NCBI RefSeq assembly: GCF_949152225.1 | Contig: NZ_CASCJC010000001.1 | Coordinates: 1,054,001-1,118,000, forward strand | Source of the DNA: Ligilactobacillus sp900765635 | GTDB lineage: Bacteria > Bacillota > Bacilli > Lactobacillales > Lactobacillaceae | Direction of reading: 5' to 3' | Length of the DNA: 64,000 bases | Part shown: positions 44,938-54,352 of the stretch, one piece after another | Position numbering within the stretch: position 1 is the stretch's first letter | Layout: each line of letters opens with the position of its first letter | Program-made: the position numbers and the translations under genes | Notes under the pieces: model-generated | The model's input: only the letters and a program-made list of their open reading frames with translations | The model's database searches: none | What the model was told of the DNA's origin: nothing

Positions 44938-46454
44938 GATCCATTAACCTCGGCCATTAATTTCTTACGGTCGATCTTACCATTTTGTGTCAAAGGCAAA
45001 CTGTCAACATAAATGAAACGTTGTGGCATCATATAAGCCATCATTGTTTGATTTAATTCATCTTTAATTTCTTTGGTCAATTGGTTAACGTCTTTATTTT
45101 GAGTTTCTTTAACAACGACATAAGCCAACAACTGGCTAACTTTATGGTCTTTATCATATTTAGGAATCGCAATCGCTTGATTAATTACGCTAACTGCTGC
45201 CAAATGATGGTCAACATCTTCTAATTCAATGCGATAACCATGGAGTTTAATTTGAAAATCTAAACGTCCCTTATACAATAACTGACCGTTTTCATCATAT
45301 TGACCTAAATCACCTGTTTTGTAGGCCCATTGACCAGCAATTTGTTTAAATGAAGCAGCTGTTTTTTCTGGATTATTCAAATAACCTGCTGAAACGCTCG
45401 GACCAATAATCGTAATTTCTCCAGCTTGGTTTAAGCCAACCTCTTGTTCATTTTCATCTAATAAAATGACGCGTGTATCTTCTTTAGCCTTTCCAATCGG
45501 TAAGCGCGTATAACTTTGCATAATCTGTTCATCCAACCTAACTACAGTTACCGCTACAGTGGCTTCAGTTGGCCCATAAGTATTATAAATCTGCGCTTGC
45601 GGGAATCTTTGCTTTAATTTATCAGCTGTTGCATGCGTCAATTCTTCACCACAAAATAGCAAATATGTCAAATCAGGTAAATTTTGTGCATTAAAGTTTG
45701 GATCTAACATACAAAGCTCGACAAAAGAAGGAGTTGACACCCATTCTTTAATTTTTAACGTCGGTAATTTAGCAAATAACTGTTTAAAATCCATACTAAT
45801 TTCTTTAGGCATCGCAACTAATTTGCCTCCTAACAATAGGGTCGGATACAAATTCATTACAGACAAATCAAAAGAATACGGTGGCTGCGCTAAACAAGTC
45901 ACACCTGTTGGTAAAGCAAAATCTTGCAACATCCAGTTACAAAAGCTTACCAAATTATCATGACTAATACGAACACCCTTAGGAACACCTGTTGTTCCCG
46001 AAGTGAAAATAATATAAAAATCTTCTTCTTGTTTAACACTCAACGTTGTTTCATATTGACAATCATTTGAAGTCATCAATGAAGTTAGCTCTTCATTGGT
46101 AATAATCAAGCTATCTAATGTTAAATCAAGTTCACTTATCGTAATACATGCTGCTGGTTTAGCAATTTCAACAATTAACTGTACGCGCTCTTTTGGAGAA
46201 CTATCATCAATTGGAATATAAGCATGCCCAGCCTTAACACATCCTAAAAAAGCAACCAACATCTCAAAACTTTGACCACCAAAAACAACAATCGGTGCTT
46301 TAGCTGCTAAATTCATATTTTGTAAGTATTTAGCCAAGGCATCCGAATATGTCTTAAGTTGACCATAAGTATAAGTCTGGCCTAAATAATCATAAGCTTG
46401 TCGGTTAGGCTCTTTTAGCCCCCATTCGTCTATTCGGGATACAATACTTTTCAT
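44931..46454 (-). CDS. dltA: D-alanine--D-alanyl carrier protein ligase DltA
   Basis: 507 aa from the ATG at 46454 (GGAGG 9 nt upstream); a TTG one codon earlier is less likely. ANL-superfamily adenylating enzyme: IIFTSGTTGVPKGVRIS, NTYGPTEATVAV, YKTGDLGQYDENG and the lysine in the C-terminal NGKIDRKKL. It activates D-alanine with ATP and loads it on DltC. D-alanylation lowers envelope negative charge and resists cationic peptides. Confidence 0.96.
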   Translation of the reverse strand: MKSIVSRIDEWGLKEPNRQAYDYLGQTYTYGQLKTYSDALAKYLQNMNLAAKAPIVVFGGQSFEMLVAFLGCVKAGHAYIPIDDSSPKERVQLIVEIAKPAACITISELDLTLDSLIITNEELTSLMTSNDCQYETTLSVKQEEDFYIIFTSGTTGVPKGVRISHDNLVSFCNWMLQDFALPTGVTCLAQPPYSFDLSVMNLYPTLLLGGKLVAMPKEISMDFKQLFAKLPTLKIKEWVSTPSFVELCMLDPNFNAQNLPDLTYLLFCGEELTHATADKLKQRFPQAQIYNTYGPTEATVAVTVVRLDEQIMQSYTRLPIGKAKEDTRVILLDENEQEVGLNQAGEITIIGPSVSAGYLNNPEKTAASFKQIAGQWAYKTGDLGQYDENGQLLYKGRLDFQIKLHGYRIELEDVDHHLAAVSVINQAIAIPKYDKDHKVSQLLAYVVVKETQNKDVNQLTKEIKDELNQTMMAYMMPQRFIYVDSLPLTQNGKIDRKKLMAEVNGSC

Positions 46455-46471
46455 CAAATACTTCCTCCTAC

Positions 46472-46621
46472 CTAAAACTCGTTATAGATGAAATGCGGTT
46501 GATCGACTCCACTATAACTATATAAATAAACAAGTAAAAACATAATTATGAAGTAAAAAACAGTTTTAGCTAAAAATTTAAAAACTTCATTTTGCCAGAC
46601 TTTACGCAGTTTTTCTAGCAT
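46472..46621 (-). CDS. dltX: Small membrane protein DltX
   Basis: 49 aa: MLEKLRKVWQNEVFKF, one membrane helix (TVFYFIIMFLLVYLYSY) and the conserved extracytoplasmic tail ending HFIYNEF. This matches DltX, a short subunit that takes part in the D-alanyl transfer at the DltB-DltD complex. ATG start with AAGGGGGC. It precedes dltA by 17 nt and is the first gene of the operon. Confidence 0.93.
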   Translation of the reverse strand: MLEKLRKVWQNEVFKFLAKTVFYFIIMFLLVYLYSYSGVDQPHFIYNEF

Positions 46622-46672
46622 ATTTTAGCCCCCTTTGAACCCATTTTTCATCACCAAATAACATGCCTACAT

Positions 46673-46712
46673 ATTATGTCCATTAGTTTAAAACTATTAC
46701 AAATAAATTACA
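46673..46712 (-). promoter_or_regulatory. dlt promoter with a WalR-type direct repeat
   Basis: On the minus strand TGTAAT-TTATT-TGTAAT (46712-46696) fits the WalR (YycF) consensus TGTWAH-N5-TGTWAH at every position. The inner half overlaps a possible -35 TTGTAA (46702-46697), 18 nt from CATAAT (46678-46673). It sits 75 nt before dltX. The rest of the 46622-46981 gap holds the apt terminator and AT-rich DNA, with no gene seen. Confidence 0.55.
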
Positions 46713-46893
46713 AGTAATTACCCTCTAAATTTTTTTAAAAATTTTCTTATATTTATTGAAAGTTTTATAAATTTTGACTTTACTTCATTACATATTGTTA
46801 TAACTATCAAAACTTATTGTGGTTTTTTGTCAAATATTTAAACTTTATTTTTTGACATCAAAAGCCATTAAGATATTGCATTTGCTTAATCAA

Positions 46894-46937
46894 AATTAAA
46901 AAGGATTGACCCTTGTACAATCCAGAAATCAATCCTT
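46894..46937 (-). terminator. Terminator after apt
   Basis: On the minus strand AAGGATTGA (46937-46929) and TCAATCCTT (46909-46901) form a 9-bp stem with a 19-nt loop, followed by a T run. Confidence 0.75.
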
Positions 46938-46981
46938 ACCAACTAGTAAAATAATCAGTTTATTTCACGATATGCTTTTTA

Positions 46982-47500
46982 TTAATACTTCATTAAACTC
47001 AAAACATCATAGTTTTCAAGTTTAGCACGACCATTAAGATCTGTTAATTCAATAATAAAGGCACAACCAACAACGATACCACCCAATTGCTCAACTAAAT
47101 CGATCGTTGCTCCAATCGTGCCACCCGTTGCCAATAAATCATCAGTAATCAAGACTTTTTGTCCTGGTTTAACCGCATCTTTGTGCATACATAAAGCAGA
47201 TGTACCATATTCTAATTCATATTCCGCACGCACAACATCACGTGGTAATTTACCTTCTTTTCGTGCAGGTGCAAAACCGACACCTAGTTCATAAGCAACC
47301 GGACAGCCCACAATAAATCCACGTGCTTCTGGTCCGACAATCATTTCAACACCTTTATCTTTAGCAAATTGGACAATGCGATCAGTCGTTTGGCGATAAG
47401 CTTCGCCATCAGCCATTAAAGGTGAAATATCACGAAAAATAATTCCTTTTTCAGGATAGTCTGGAATACTTGCAACATAATTGTTTAAATCTACTGCCAT
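46982..47500 (-). CDS. apt: Adenine phosphoribosyltransferase
   Basis: 172 aa from the ATG at 47500 (AAAGGAG about 9 nt upstream); the longer frame into recJ has no SD and does not fit the family. PRPP-binding motif VLITDDLLATGGTIGA and VGPEARGFIVG. It salvages adenine to AMP with PRPP. Last gene after recJ, as in Bacillus. Confidence 0.96.
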   Translation of the reverse strand: MAVDLNNYVASIPDYPEKGIIFRDISPLMADGEAYRQTTDRIVQFAKDKGVEMIVGPEARGFIVGCPVAYELGVGFAPARKEGKLPRDVVRAEYELEYGTSALCMHKDAVKPGQKVLITDDLLATGGTIGATIDLVEQLGGIVVGCAFIIELTDLNGRAKLENYDVLSLMKY

Positions 47501-47516
47501 AAATAATTCTCCTTTG

Positions 47517-49826
47517 TCATCTGCATTGTTGTCTAATCCATCTTTCAAGCTCATTGAAATCTGTACCTAACAAAAACTGTTGGTTTTTGCGTTCATACAG
47601 ATACTTTTGATATGCAACAGTTTTTTCCAAAGGATAAAACTGTGGATTTGCAACAACGTGTATCGTCTCTGTTTTTATTTTAACAAAATTTGCTTCACTA
47701 AACACCTGTAACATAAAAATAAGTGTCGCTTTTTTACATTTTAGCTGGTTTGCCACACTTGCTAAATCACTCTTCAAGATTTGTTGTTTTTGCTTTAAAT
47801 AACGATATAATGCTGAAAAATCCGCTCTATTAGGAACTTCTTGCCGCCAAATTTCTTTTGCAGTAAAAAAGATCGTTCGTAAATTTGTAAATTGGCTATG
47901 TGCCAAGACTTGTTGCAAACTATCAATATCTGGTGGAAAATCTACTAAAACCAAATTTTGCGTATTAATTTCATTTGTTTGTGATAACAAACAAGCTTGA
48001 CTGTGCTGTTTGATATATGGTTTTAGTTGTTTTAAATATTTAGCATTAAAAAAGCCATAAGTTGCTGGTTGTTCAAACAAACTCGTAGTCAAAAGCTGAT
48101 TTCTTTGATCTTTAATAGTAATTGAAAAATCTGTAGTTGCTATGTCTTCAATCATAATTTGAACACTTGCCTTATTTTGCCAAACGTTTTTATCTAGCGC
48201 TCCAACTAATTGAATAGCACTTGTTTCAGATGTCAATTGTTCCATGACTTCTTGTGCTACGCCAAATTTTAAAGCAGGGACTTGGACATTTTTATCTGCT
48301 AATGTCAAACGCAAATGATTTTTCTTTTCACCTAAAAAATTAATTGCTTTAACTTGATATCCAACAAAACCAAAAATCGGTTTAGGATTTGCCTGCCCAA
48401 AAGGCGCTAACAAGGCCAATTCATCAATTAAGGCTAAATTTAATTGTTCTAGCCGTAACTTCCCTGCTAAATGTAAGGTCTCTTTAGGCGCATTTGATAG
48501 ATCTTGTTTTATAGCTTCTTGATCTAAAATCATTTGTAATTCGGCAAGTTTATCTGTTTTGATACTCAAACCACAAGCTAAATTATGCCCACCAAAACTT
48601 TCTAATAAGTCTAAATGATTATTTAGTGCACTAAACATATCAAAAGCTTCTAACGAACGCCCTGAACCTTTGGCGATGCCCTTTTCTCCTATATTAAACA
48701 CTAAGGTCGGTTTACCGGTTTGTTCTTTAATTTTGCCAGCAATAATTCCTAAAATTCCTTCATGCCAGTCTTCATGTGCTAAAACATTCACCAAATGCGA
48801 CTGATTTTGTGCACAAAGTTGTGCGCTAGCTTGTAGTATCGCTTGGTTAGTCAATTCTTGTCGCTTATTGTTTAATTCATTCGTCTTTTTAGCCAAATCT
48901 TTAGCTACATTTTCATCAAATGTTGTTAATAATTCAACACCTGCACTTGCATCATCTAAGCGTCCCAACGAATTTAACCGCGGGCCTAAATAAAAGCCTA
49001 CCGTATCTGAGGTGAAATTTTTAAGATCAATCTTGGCTATATTATACAGTTCTTGTAAGCCTACACGATTAGTATTTACAAGCATCTCTAAGCCATATTT
49101 GACAAGTATCCTATTTTCATCAATCAAAGGCATAATATCTGCAATTGTTCCTAGTGCTACAAGATCTAACATTTCAACTGGAATTTCTTCTAATAAGGCA
49201 CTTGCCAATTTTAAGGCTACACCAACACCTGCTAATTTCTTAAACGGATAATTTCCCATAGGATGATTGGGATGAATGATTGCATAAGCTATTGGTAGTT
49301 TACTTGGTATTTCATGATGATCGGTAACAATGACATCTATGCCTTGTTTAGCCGCATATTCTAAAGCTTCTCCTCCAGCAATCCCATTATCAACCGTAAT
49401 GATTAAATCTGTTTGTTGCGCAATTAAATCTTGATAGACGCTCAAATTAGGCCCATATCCATCTAAGAAACGATTAGGAACATAAAAATCAACTTCAGCA
49501 CCTAGTTGCAACAAAGTTTCATACATAAGTGCAGTACTTGTGATTCCATCGACATCGTAGTCTCCATAAACAACAATTTTTTGTCCTTCACCAATTGCAG
49601 TATATATACGTTGGACGGCTTTTTGCATATCGTATAGACTATATGGATCATATAGATCTTCTAATGTTGCTTGCAAAAACTGCGTAATTTTTGCTTGGTC
49701 ATTATATCCTCTTTGCATCAAGATTCGTGTTAATAAAATAGATAAGTTAGTTTGTTTAGCAAGTTGTTTAACTTTTTGTTCATCTAACTTTATCTCATCA
49801 CACCAATCTTTTTTAGCTATAATCAC
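47517..49826 (-). CDS. recJ: Single-stranded-DNA-specific 5'-3' exonuclease RecJ
   Basis: 769 aa. DHH phosphoesterase motifs: VVYGDYDVDGITS (motif I), VTDHHEIP (DHH), then DHHA1 with SFGGHNLACG and an OB fold (about 450-560). A C-terminal extension (about 570-769), typical of Firmicutes RecJ, follows. It trims 5' ends in recombination and mismatch/base repair. GTG start with GAGGTG. Lies in rnz-SDR-lapA-recJ-apt. Confidence 0.95.
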   Translation of the reverse strand: MIIAKKDWCDEIKLDEQKVKQLAKQTNLSILLTRILMQRGYNDQAKITQFLQATLEDLYDPYSLYDMQKAVQRIYTAIGEGQKIVVYGDYDVDGITSTALMYETLLQLGAEVDFYVPNRFLDGYGPNLSVYQDLIAQQTDLIITVDNGIAGGEALEYAAKQGIDVIVTDHHEIPSKLPIAYAIIHPNHPMGNYPFKKLAGVGVALKLASALLEEIPVEMLDLVALGTIADIMPLIDENRILVKYGLEMLVNTNRVGLQELYNIAKIDLKNFTSDTVGFYLGPRLNSLGRLDDASAGVELLTTFDENVAKDLAKKTNELNNKRQELTNQAILQASAQLCAQNQSHLVNVLAHEDWHEGILGIIAGKIKEQTGKPTLVFNIGEKGIAKGSGRSLEAFDMFSALNNHLDLLESFGGHNLACGLSIKTDKLAELQMILDQEAIKQDLSNAPKETLHLAGKLRLEQLNLALIDELALLAPFGQANPKPIFGFVGYQVKAINFLGEKKNHLRLTLADKNVQVPALKFGVAQEVMEQLTSETSAIQLVGALDKNVWQNKASVQIMIEDIATTDFSITIKDQRNQLLTTSLFEQPATYGFFNAKYLKQLKPYIKQHSQACLLSQTNEINTQNLVLVDFPPDIDSLQQVLAHSQFTNLRTIFFTAKEIWRQEVPNRADFSALYRYLKQKQQILKSDLASVANQLKCKKATLIFMLQVFSEANFVKIKTETIHVVANPQFYPLEKTVAYQKYLYERKNQQFLLGTDFNELERWIRQQCR

Positions 49827-49838
49827 TTATTTCACCTC

Positions 49839-50135
49839 TTATTTTTTAGCAACTATTTTAGACTCATCTTTTGTACTACGACGCATTGTTTGATTTGCCT
49901 TAAGTCGTTCTGACAGTTGTTTATTTTCAGCTTTCAAGTGATAAATAACTGTCCACGAACTAAATAATGCAATCAAAGCTCCTAAAAAAACAGAGCCAAC
50001 CAAAACCACTACTAACGGTAAGGTAATATTTCCCAAACCAAAACTAATAGTAACTGGTTGAACATTGAGCCAAGAAAAAATTACTACGATTAATACCAAT
50101 AAAATAGCGATTAACGTTCTCCATTGTTTTTTCAT
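49839..50135 (-). CDS. LapA-domain (DUF1049) membrane protein
   Basis: 98 aa from the ATG at 50135, which has AAGGA 8 nt upstream; an ATG 9 nt earlier overlaps that SD. Two membrane helices (LIAILLVLIVVIFSWL and VVLVGSVFLGALIALFSSW) and a charged coiled tail rich in K and E. Fits the LapA family, whose role in Gram-positives is unknown. Same operon as the SDR gene (11-nt gap) and recJ. Confidence 0.82.
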   Translation of the reverse strand: MKKQWRTLIAILLVLIVVIFSWLNVQPVTISFGLGNITLPLVVVLVGSVFLGALIALFSSWTVIYHLKAENKQLSERLKANQTMRRSTKDESKIVAKK

Positions 50136-50146
50136 CTGATTCATCC

Positions 50147-50956
50147 TTATTTTTTATTGAAAACCTGTCCTGCAAAATAATCACCCAACCGTGGACATGC
50201 TTCATATAGATGATGTGCTACTTCTAAAATCCCCGGTATATTCAATTCACGTTTGTTAGTGCCAATTGCACTAACAATTCTTGTCGCAACGATTTCTGGA
50301 TTCAATACAAAATCGCCAACTTTTTCCAAATATTTTCCACTCTTATCTGCAAAGTCAAAGAAATCAGTACGAATTGGTCCTGGATTAACTGTTAACACAT
50401 GAATTCCTAATGGCTTAACTTCTAAACGTAACGCGTTAGAATAACTGATGACTGCTGCTTTAGTCGCTGCATATATTGCTGCTTTAGGTGTCGCAATTTT
50501 ACCAGCACTTGAAGCAATATTAACGACCAATCCTCGTTTTCTTTGTGCCATTTTTAAAGCAGCATATTTAGTCATATACATTAAGCCTAAAACATTAACC
50601 TTAAACATTTCTTCAGCAACATCCATTTCAAACTCTAAAACATTTTCCATCAAACCAAAACCAGCATTATTTATCACAACATCGATTGGTCCAACATTTT
50701 CTTCAACATCATTAACAAGTTTTTCTATTTGATTTGGTTGTTTTAAATCTAATTGATAGGCAAATGCTTGGCGTCCAGATAAATGCCGACAAGTCGCAGC
50801 TACATCTTGTAGTTTATTTAATCTGCGTGCACACACAACAACAATTGCACCTTTTTTGGCAACTGCATATGCTACTTGTTCACCTAATCCTGAAGACGCA
50901 CCAGTAATCAATACAACTCTATTACATAAATTTTTTAAAATTTTATAACTTTGCAT
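50147..50956 (-). CDS. Short-chain dehydrogenase/reductase (SDR) family protein
   Basis: 269 aa. Classical SDR: NAD(P)-binding TGASSGLGEQ, NNAGFG, catalytic serine in NIASSAGKIA and YAATK (YxxxK), PGPIRTDF. Close to the YqjQ/DltE-type oxidoreductases usually found beside rnz in lactobacilli. The substrate is not known. ATG start with AGGAGG. Between rnz and lapA. Confidence 0.88.
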   Translation of the reverse strand: MQSYKILKNLCNRVVLITGASSGLGEQVAYAVAKKGAIVVVCARRLNKLQDVAATCRHLSGRQAFAYQLDLKQPNQIEKLVNDVEENVGPIDVVINNAGFGLMENVLEFEMDVAEEMFKVNVLGLMYMTKYAALKMAQRKRGLVVNIASSAGKIATPKAAIYAATKAAVISYSNALRLEVKPLGIHVLTVNPGPIRTDFFDFADKSGKYLEKVGDFVLNPEIVATRIVSAIGTNKRELNIPGILEVAHHLYEACPRLGDYFAGQVFNKK

Positions 50957-50978
50957 TTATTTTCCTCCTATGGCTTCA

Positions 50979-51920
50979 TTATTTAGGAAAAGGAACTTTA
51001 ATAATATCAAAATCCTTAACAACTTTTGTGTTATTAAAGATTTGTTGGGCATCATTTTGCAATTCTAAAACAGCCGCACCAAGATAACGTGCTGAAATAT
51101 GCGTTAACAACAACTGCTTGACTTGTGCTTCCTTAGCAACGGATGCTGCTTGTTGACAAGTCGCATGATAATAGTTTTTAGCAATTTTTGCTTCACCTTT
51201 GCCAAAAGTACTTTCGTGCACTAAAACATCAGCATTTTTTGCAAGTTGTGCTACAGAAGAAACTTGTCTAGTATCACCTAAAATTGTAATAGTTCGACCC
51301 TTTTTAGTTTGTCCTAGATAATTCTTACCATCTAAAACTCTACCATCTTCTAAAGTCACCGTTTCACCGGCTTTTAATCGTCCATAAATTGGACCTGGTG
51401 CAACATTTTCTTCTTTTAACTTATCAATCAACAATTCTCCTGGATAATCTTTTTCTTCAATACGGTATCCAAAACAACTGATACGATGATCTAAACTCAT
51501 GCATGTTACTTTAAAACGGAATTCGTCAAATAAAGTTCCAGCAAAATTTGGTGTTAATTCAACATATTCAATCGGATATGTTAATTTTGTTTGTGAAAAT
51601 TTTAAACTCGTTTCTAGATATTGCTTTATGCCTTTAGGTCCATAAATCTTTAAGACATCTGCTTTTTGTGCGCCTTGAAATGAGCGACTGCTTAGAAAAC
51701 CAGGCAAACCAAAAATATGATCTCCATGAAGATGTGTAATAAAGATTCGATCAACTTTGCGTGGGCGAATCGTCGTGTGCAAAATTTGATGCTGGGTACC
51801 TTCACCACAATCAAATAACCAGATTTCATTAATTTCATCTAATAATTTTAACGCCAAAGATGTAACATTACGAAACTTGGCGGGTGAACCTGCACCGGTT
51901 CCTAAAAATTCTAACTCCAT
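50979..51920 (-). CDS. rnz: Ribonuclease Z
   Basis: 313 aa. Metallo-beta-lactamase fold: ELEFLGTGAGSPAK at the N terminus, zinc motif THLHGDHIFGLPG, and later GDTR and HISARYLG. It processes the 3' end of tRNA precursors that lack an encoded CCA. ATG start at 51920. Its promoter overlaps back-to-back with that of the next plus-strand gene. Confidence 0.96.
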   Translation of the reverse strand: MELEFLGTGAGSPAKFRNVTSLALKLLDEINEIWLFDCGEGTQHQILHTTIRPRKVDRIFITHLHGDHIFGLPGFLSSRSFQGAQKADVLKIYGPKGIKQYLETSLKFSQTKLTYPIEYVELTPNFAGTLFDEFRFKVTCMSLDHRISCFGYRIEEKDYPGELLIDKLKEENVAPGPIYGRLKAGETVTLEDGRVLDGKNYLGQTKKGRTITILGDTRQVSSVAQLAKNADVLVHESTFGKGEAKIAKNYYHATCQQAASVAKEAQVKQLLLTHISARYLGAAVLELQNDAQQIFNNTKVVKDFDIIKVPFPK

Positions 51921-51982
51921 AAAAACGTTCCTATTCTATCCAAACTTCTAACCTTTAATTATTAAAAGGTACACTATGCATT

Positions 51983-51991
51983 ATTATAGCA
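51983..51991 (-). promoter_or_regulatory. Extended -10 promoter of the rnz operon
   Basis: On the minus strand TGC-TATAAT; a weak TTTGGT lies 17 nt above. About 60 nt before rnz. Confidence 0.6.
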
Positions 51992-51996
51992 TGGAT

Positions 51997-52025
51997 TTGC
52001 ATCAAACCAAAGAATCGTCTATACT
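51997..52025 (+). promoter_or_regulatory. Promoter of the small unknown gene at 52054
   Basis: -35 TTGCAT (51997-52002), 17-nt spacer, -10 TATACT (52020-52025). The same hexamer pair precedes the glutamine transporter. It supports the ATG at 52054 rather than an upstream start. Confidence 0.7.
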
Positions 52026-52053
52026 CAAAGAAAAAAATACGGAGGTCTTAACC

Positions 52054-52341
52054 ATGAAAGTTGCCGATTTTCTTGCAAGCTGTCAAGGTATTAACGGACA
52101 GTTAGCTGTCTACTTTGAAGTAGCAAAAATACCTTTAAGCATAACTAAACTTACTTATGTAGCTAACACTAACATCCTTTATCTTCAAACATCTGCCCAA
52201 CCTGCAATTAACTTACATTCATTATGCCAACAACTTGGCCACCTAACACCAGATAGCACATTGAAATTTCAAACCTCTCAACTAGAAGAATATAACATCT
52301 ATGGCTTTAAAATTACCACTGAAAAACTCTTATTAGCCTAA
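52054..52341 (+). CDS. Small protein of unknown function
   Basis: 95 aa from the ATG at 52054, 8 nt after CGGAGG. The longer frame would begin upstream of the promoter -10, so it is rejected. Starts MKVADFLASCQGINGQLAVY and ends YNIYGFKITTEKLLLA; no membrane segment or signal peptide, mixed alpha/beta pattern, two cysteines. I do not recognise the family. Divergent from rnz, convergent with the oatA-like gene, own promoter. A clear promoter and SD argue that it is real. Confidence 0.75.
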   Translation: MKVADFLASCQGINGQLAVYFEVAKIPLSITKLTYVANTNILYLQTSAQPAINLHSLCQQLGHLTPDSTLKFQTSQLEEYNIYGFKITTEKLLLA

Positions 52342-52403
52342 AAATTGCTCTATAATTTATAGCCAGAAAACTTACATTTTATTGCGAAATTTCCAAACAA
52401 AAT

Positions 52404-52432
52404 CCCCTTACTGCGAAATTTCAGTAAAGGGG
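52404..52432. terminator. Terminator between the unknown gene and the oatA-like gene
   Basis: CCCCTTACTG and CAGTAAAGGGG form a stem with one bulged A. The short direct repeat GCGAAATTTC is present at 52384-52393 and 52413-52422. Confidence 0.75.
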
Positions 52433-52514
52433 ATAAAATTATATTCATAATCTTAGTTAAAAAATGATTCTATCAGTCTGTTTTAATAAAGAATCCTTAT
52501 TTTACAACATACTA

Positions 52515-54332
52515 CTATTTTAAGATTTCACGAGCAACAAATGTTGCAAATTGTTTGCTTCCATCGACATTAGGGTGAATATTGTCTTCATAAAACCAAT
52601 CAGGATGATTTTGACTATAAGTAAACCAATCAATAACCTTGATATTCTTATATTGCTTTGTAGCTGCTTGCAAATCTCCGTTAACTTGATCTTGCCATCT
52701 TCTAGTTGGAACATGTACGTTTACCCAATAGACTTGTCGTTGCCCGACAACTTGCATGATAGAGGCCAAATCATCTTGACTAAACGGTCCATTTGTTCCT
52801 AACACCAACAAAAGCTTATCACCTAACTGATTATTAGCATTCAAAGACTGCAAAATTGGCACAACATCTTTAACTTGTCTACCTACTTTAGCATCGACAT
52901 ACATTTGTGTAAATATTTGTTGTAACTGTATGCCTGTATCAGCTAAAACTGAATCACCTAAAGCCGTGAGTTTCATTTGTTGAGCTTGTTGACTTTGCTT
53001 AGCAGTCAAGCCATGTTCATTTACAGGTGGCTGTTTCTTAGGTGGTGCAGCAACCGTTTTTTCATGCAAAATTTTAGCATTGTTTTTTTGAACAATCTTG
53101 GTATTTTGTGCAATCTGCGTTTGTAAGCGGGTATCTTTTTTGGGTTCTAGCTTTTTAGCGCAAACAATTCCCACTAAAGCAATTACACTAACACTAGTCA
53201 TTAAAAATAACTTGGCTTGTAACTTTTTATGTTTCAAATTAATATTTGTCAAATCAACCTTTTGTAACGGTCTTTCCAAATAGCGATATGATAACTCACT
53301 GATTGCTAAAATCAATAAAATCTCAACAAGTGCATGTAACCATGGATGAGCCGCAATGTTTTGAACCTTACTTTCATAAAAAATCATCAATGGATACTGA
53401 TACAAATAAATTCCATAACTTCTTTTTCCTAGCCATGAAAAAACAGGGTTAGTCAGCCATTTATTCAAACTAGCTCCTGGATGAGCAACAACAGCCACTA
53501 CTAAACAAGCTAAAAGCGAGTAAAAATACATCCCTCCACGATACAATAGCTCTGATTGATCATCAACGACTAAAAATAAACCACATAATATTATTAAACT
53601 CACACCACCGATAAGATTCAAAACGCATTTAGCATTTTTCGCTAATCTAGGCTTAAGATTTACACTAGGCCAAATCACTGCCAAAGTGGCTCCTAAAAGA
53701 ATCGAAAATATTCTGGTATCTGTACCATAATATACGCGCGAAGGATCTTGATTAGGCTGATAGAGTGTACACATCATCAAAAATGATAATAGCGACCCTA
53801 ACAAGAATATATTAAAAATATGACGTTTCTTTCCAATGTACTTTGCACATAAGCCAACAATTATCGGCCAAAATAAATAAAATTGACCTTCAATTGAGAG
53901 CGACCATAAATGTGTAAATGGTGATTGCACCGCTAAATGTTCAAAATATGACTCATGCAAATGAATTTGAAACCAATTATAAAGATAAACAAGATTGCTG
54001 CCAATTATACCACGAATATTGGTCAACAATGATCTTTCAAATAAGGTGATATAAGCAGTTGTGACGATTAATAACGCAACTAACGCCGGATATAAACGGC
54101 GCATTCTTCGCATATAAAAACCACCGATATCAATATAGTTATCTTGTTTCCATTCTTGAAATAACTGGTCAGTAATCAAATACCCCGATAAAACAAAAAA
54201 GATTGGCACTCCCAAAAAGCCACCTTTAAGTTGGTAAGGCATCAAGTGATATAAAATCACCCCAATTACCGCCAGACTTCTAAGGCTATCAAAGCCCGTG
54301 ATGTATCTGCTTTTCTTTAATCTTTTTTCCAA
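52515..54332 (-). CDS. OatA-like acyltransferase (peptidoglycan O-acetyltransferase)
   Basis: 605 aa. N-terminal acyltransferase-3 domain with about 11 membrane helices (about 10-385), starting FDSLRSLAVIGVILYHL, which holds the conserved histidine. A linker leads to an extracytoplasmic SGNH esterase-like domain (about 450-605) with LTALGDSVL and the C-terminal EDNIHPNVDG. This is the OatA architecture, O-acetylating peptidoglycan muramic acid and giving lysozyme resistance; other acyl acceptors are possible. TTG start, 20 nt after obg. Confidence 0.85.
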   Translation of the reverse strand: MEKRLKKSRYITGFDSLRSLAVIGVILYHLMPYQLKGGFLGVPIFFVLSGYLITDQLFQEWKQDNYIDIGGFYMRRMRRLYPALVALLIVTTAYITLFERSLLTNIRGIIGSNLVYLYNWFQIHLHESYFEHLAVQSPFTHLWSLSIEGQFYLFWPIIVGLCAKYIGKKRHIFNIFLLGSLLSFLMMCTLYQPNQDPSRVYYGTDTRIFSILLGATLAVIWPSVNLKPRLAKNAKCVLNLIGGVSLIILCGLFLVVDDQSELLYRGGMYFYSLLACLVVAVVAHPGASLNKWLTNPVFSWLGKRSYGIYLYQYPLMIFYESKVQNIAAHPWLHALVEILLILAISELSYRYLERPLQKVDLTNINLKHKKLQAKLFLMTSVSVIALVGIVCAKKLEPKKDTRLQTQIAQNTKIVQKNNAKILHEKTVAAPPKKQPPVNEHGLTAKQSQQAQQMKLTALGDSVLADTGIQLQQIFTQMYVDAKVGRQVKDVVPILQSLNANNQLGDKLLLVLGTNGPFSQDDLASIMQVVGQRQVYWVNVHVPTRRWQDQVNGDLQAATKQYKNIKVIDWFTYSQNHPDWFYEDNIHPNVDGSKQFATFVAREILK

Positions 54333-54352
54333 AAAACCTTAACCTCAAATGA

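Noticed and set aside
46622..46981. Possible small RNA or ORF in the 360-bp gap before dltX
   Set aside because: Only AT-rich DNA, a promoter and the apt terminator are visible; no supported frame with SD.
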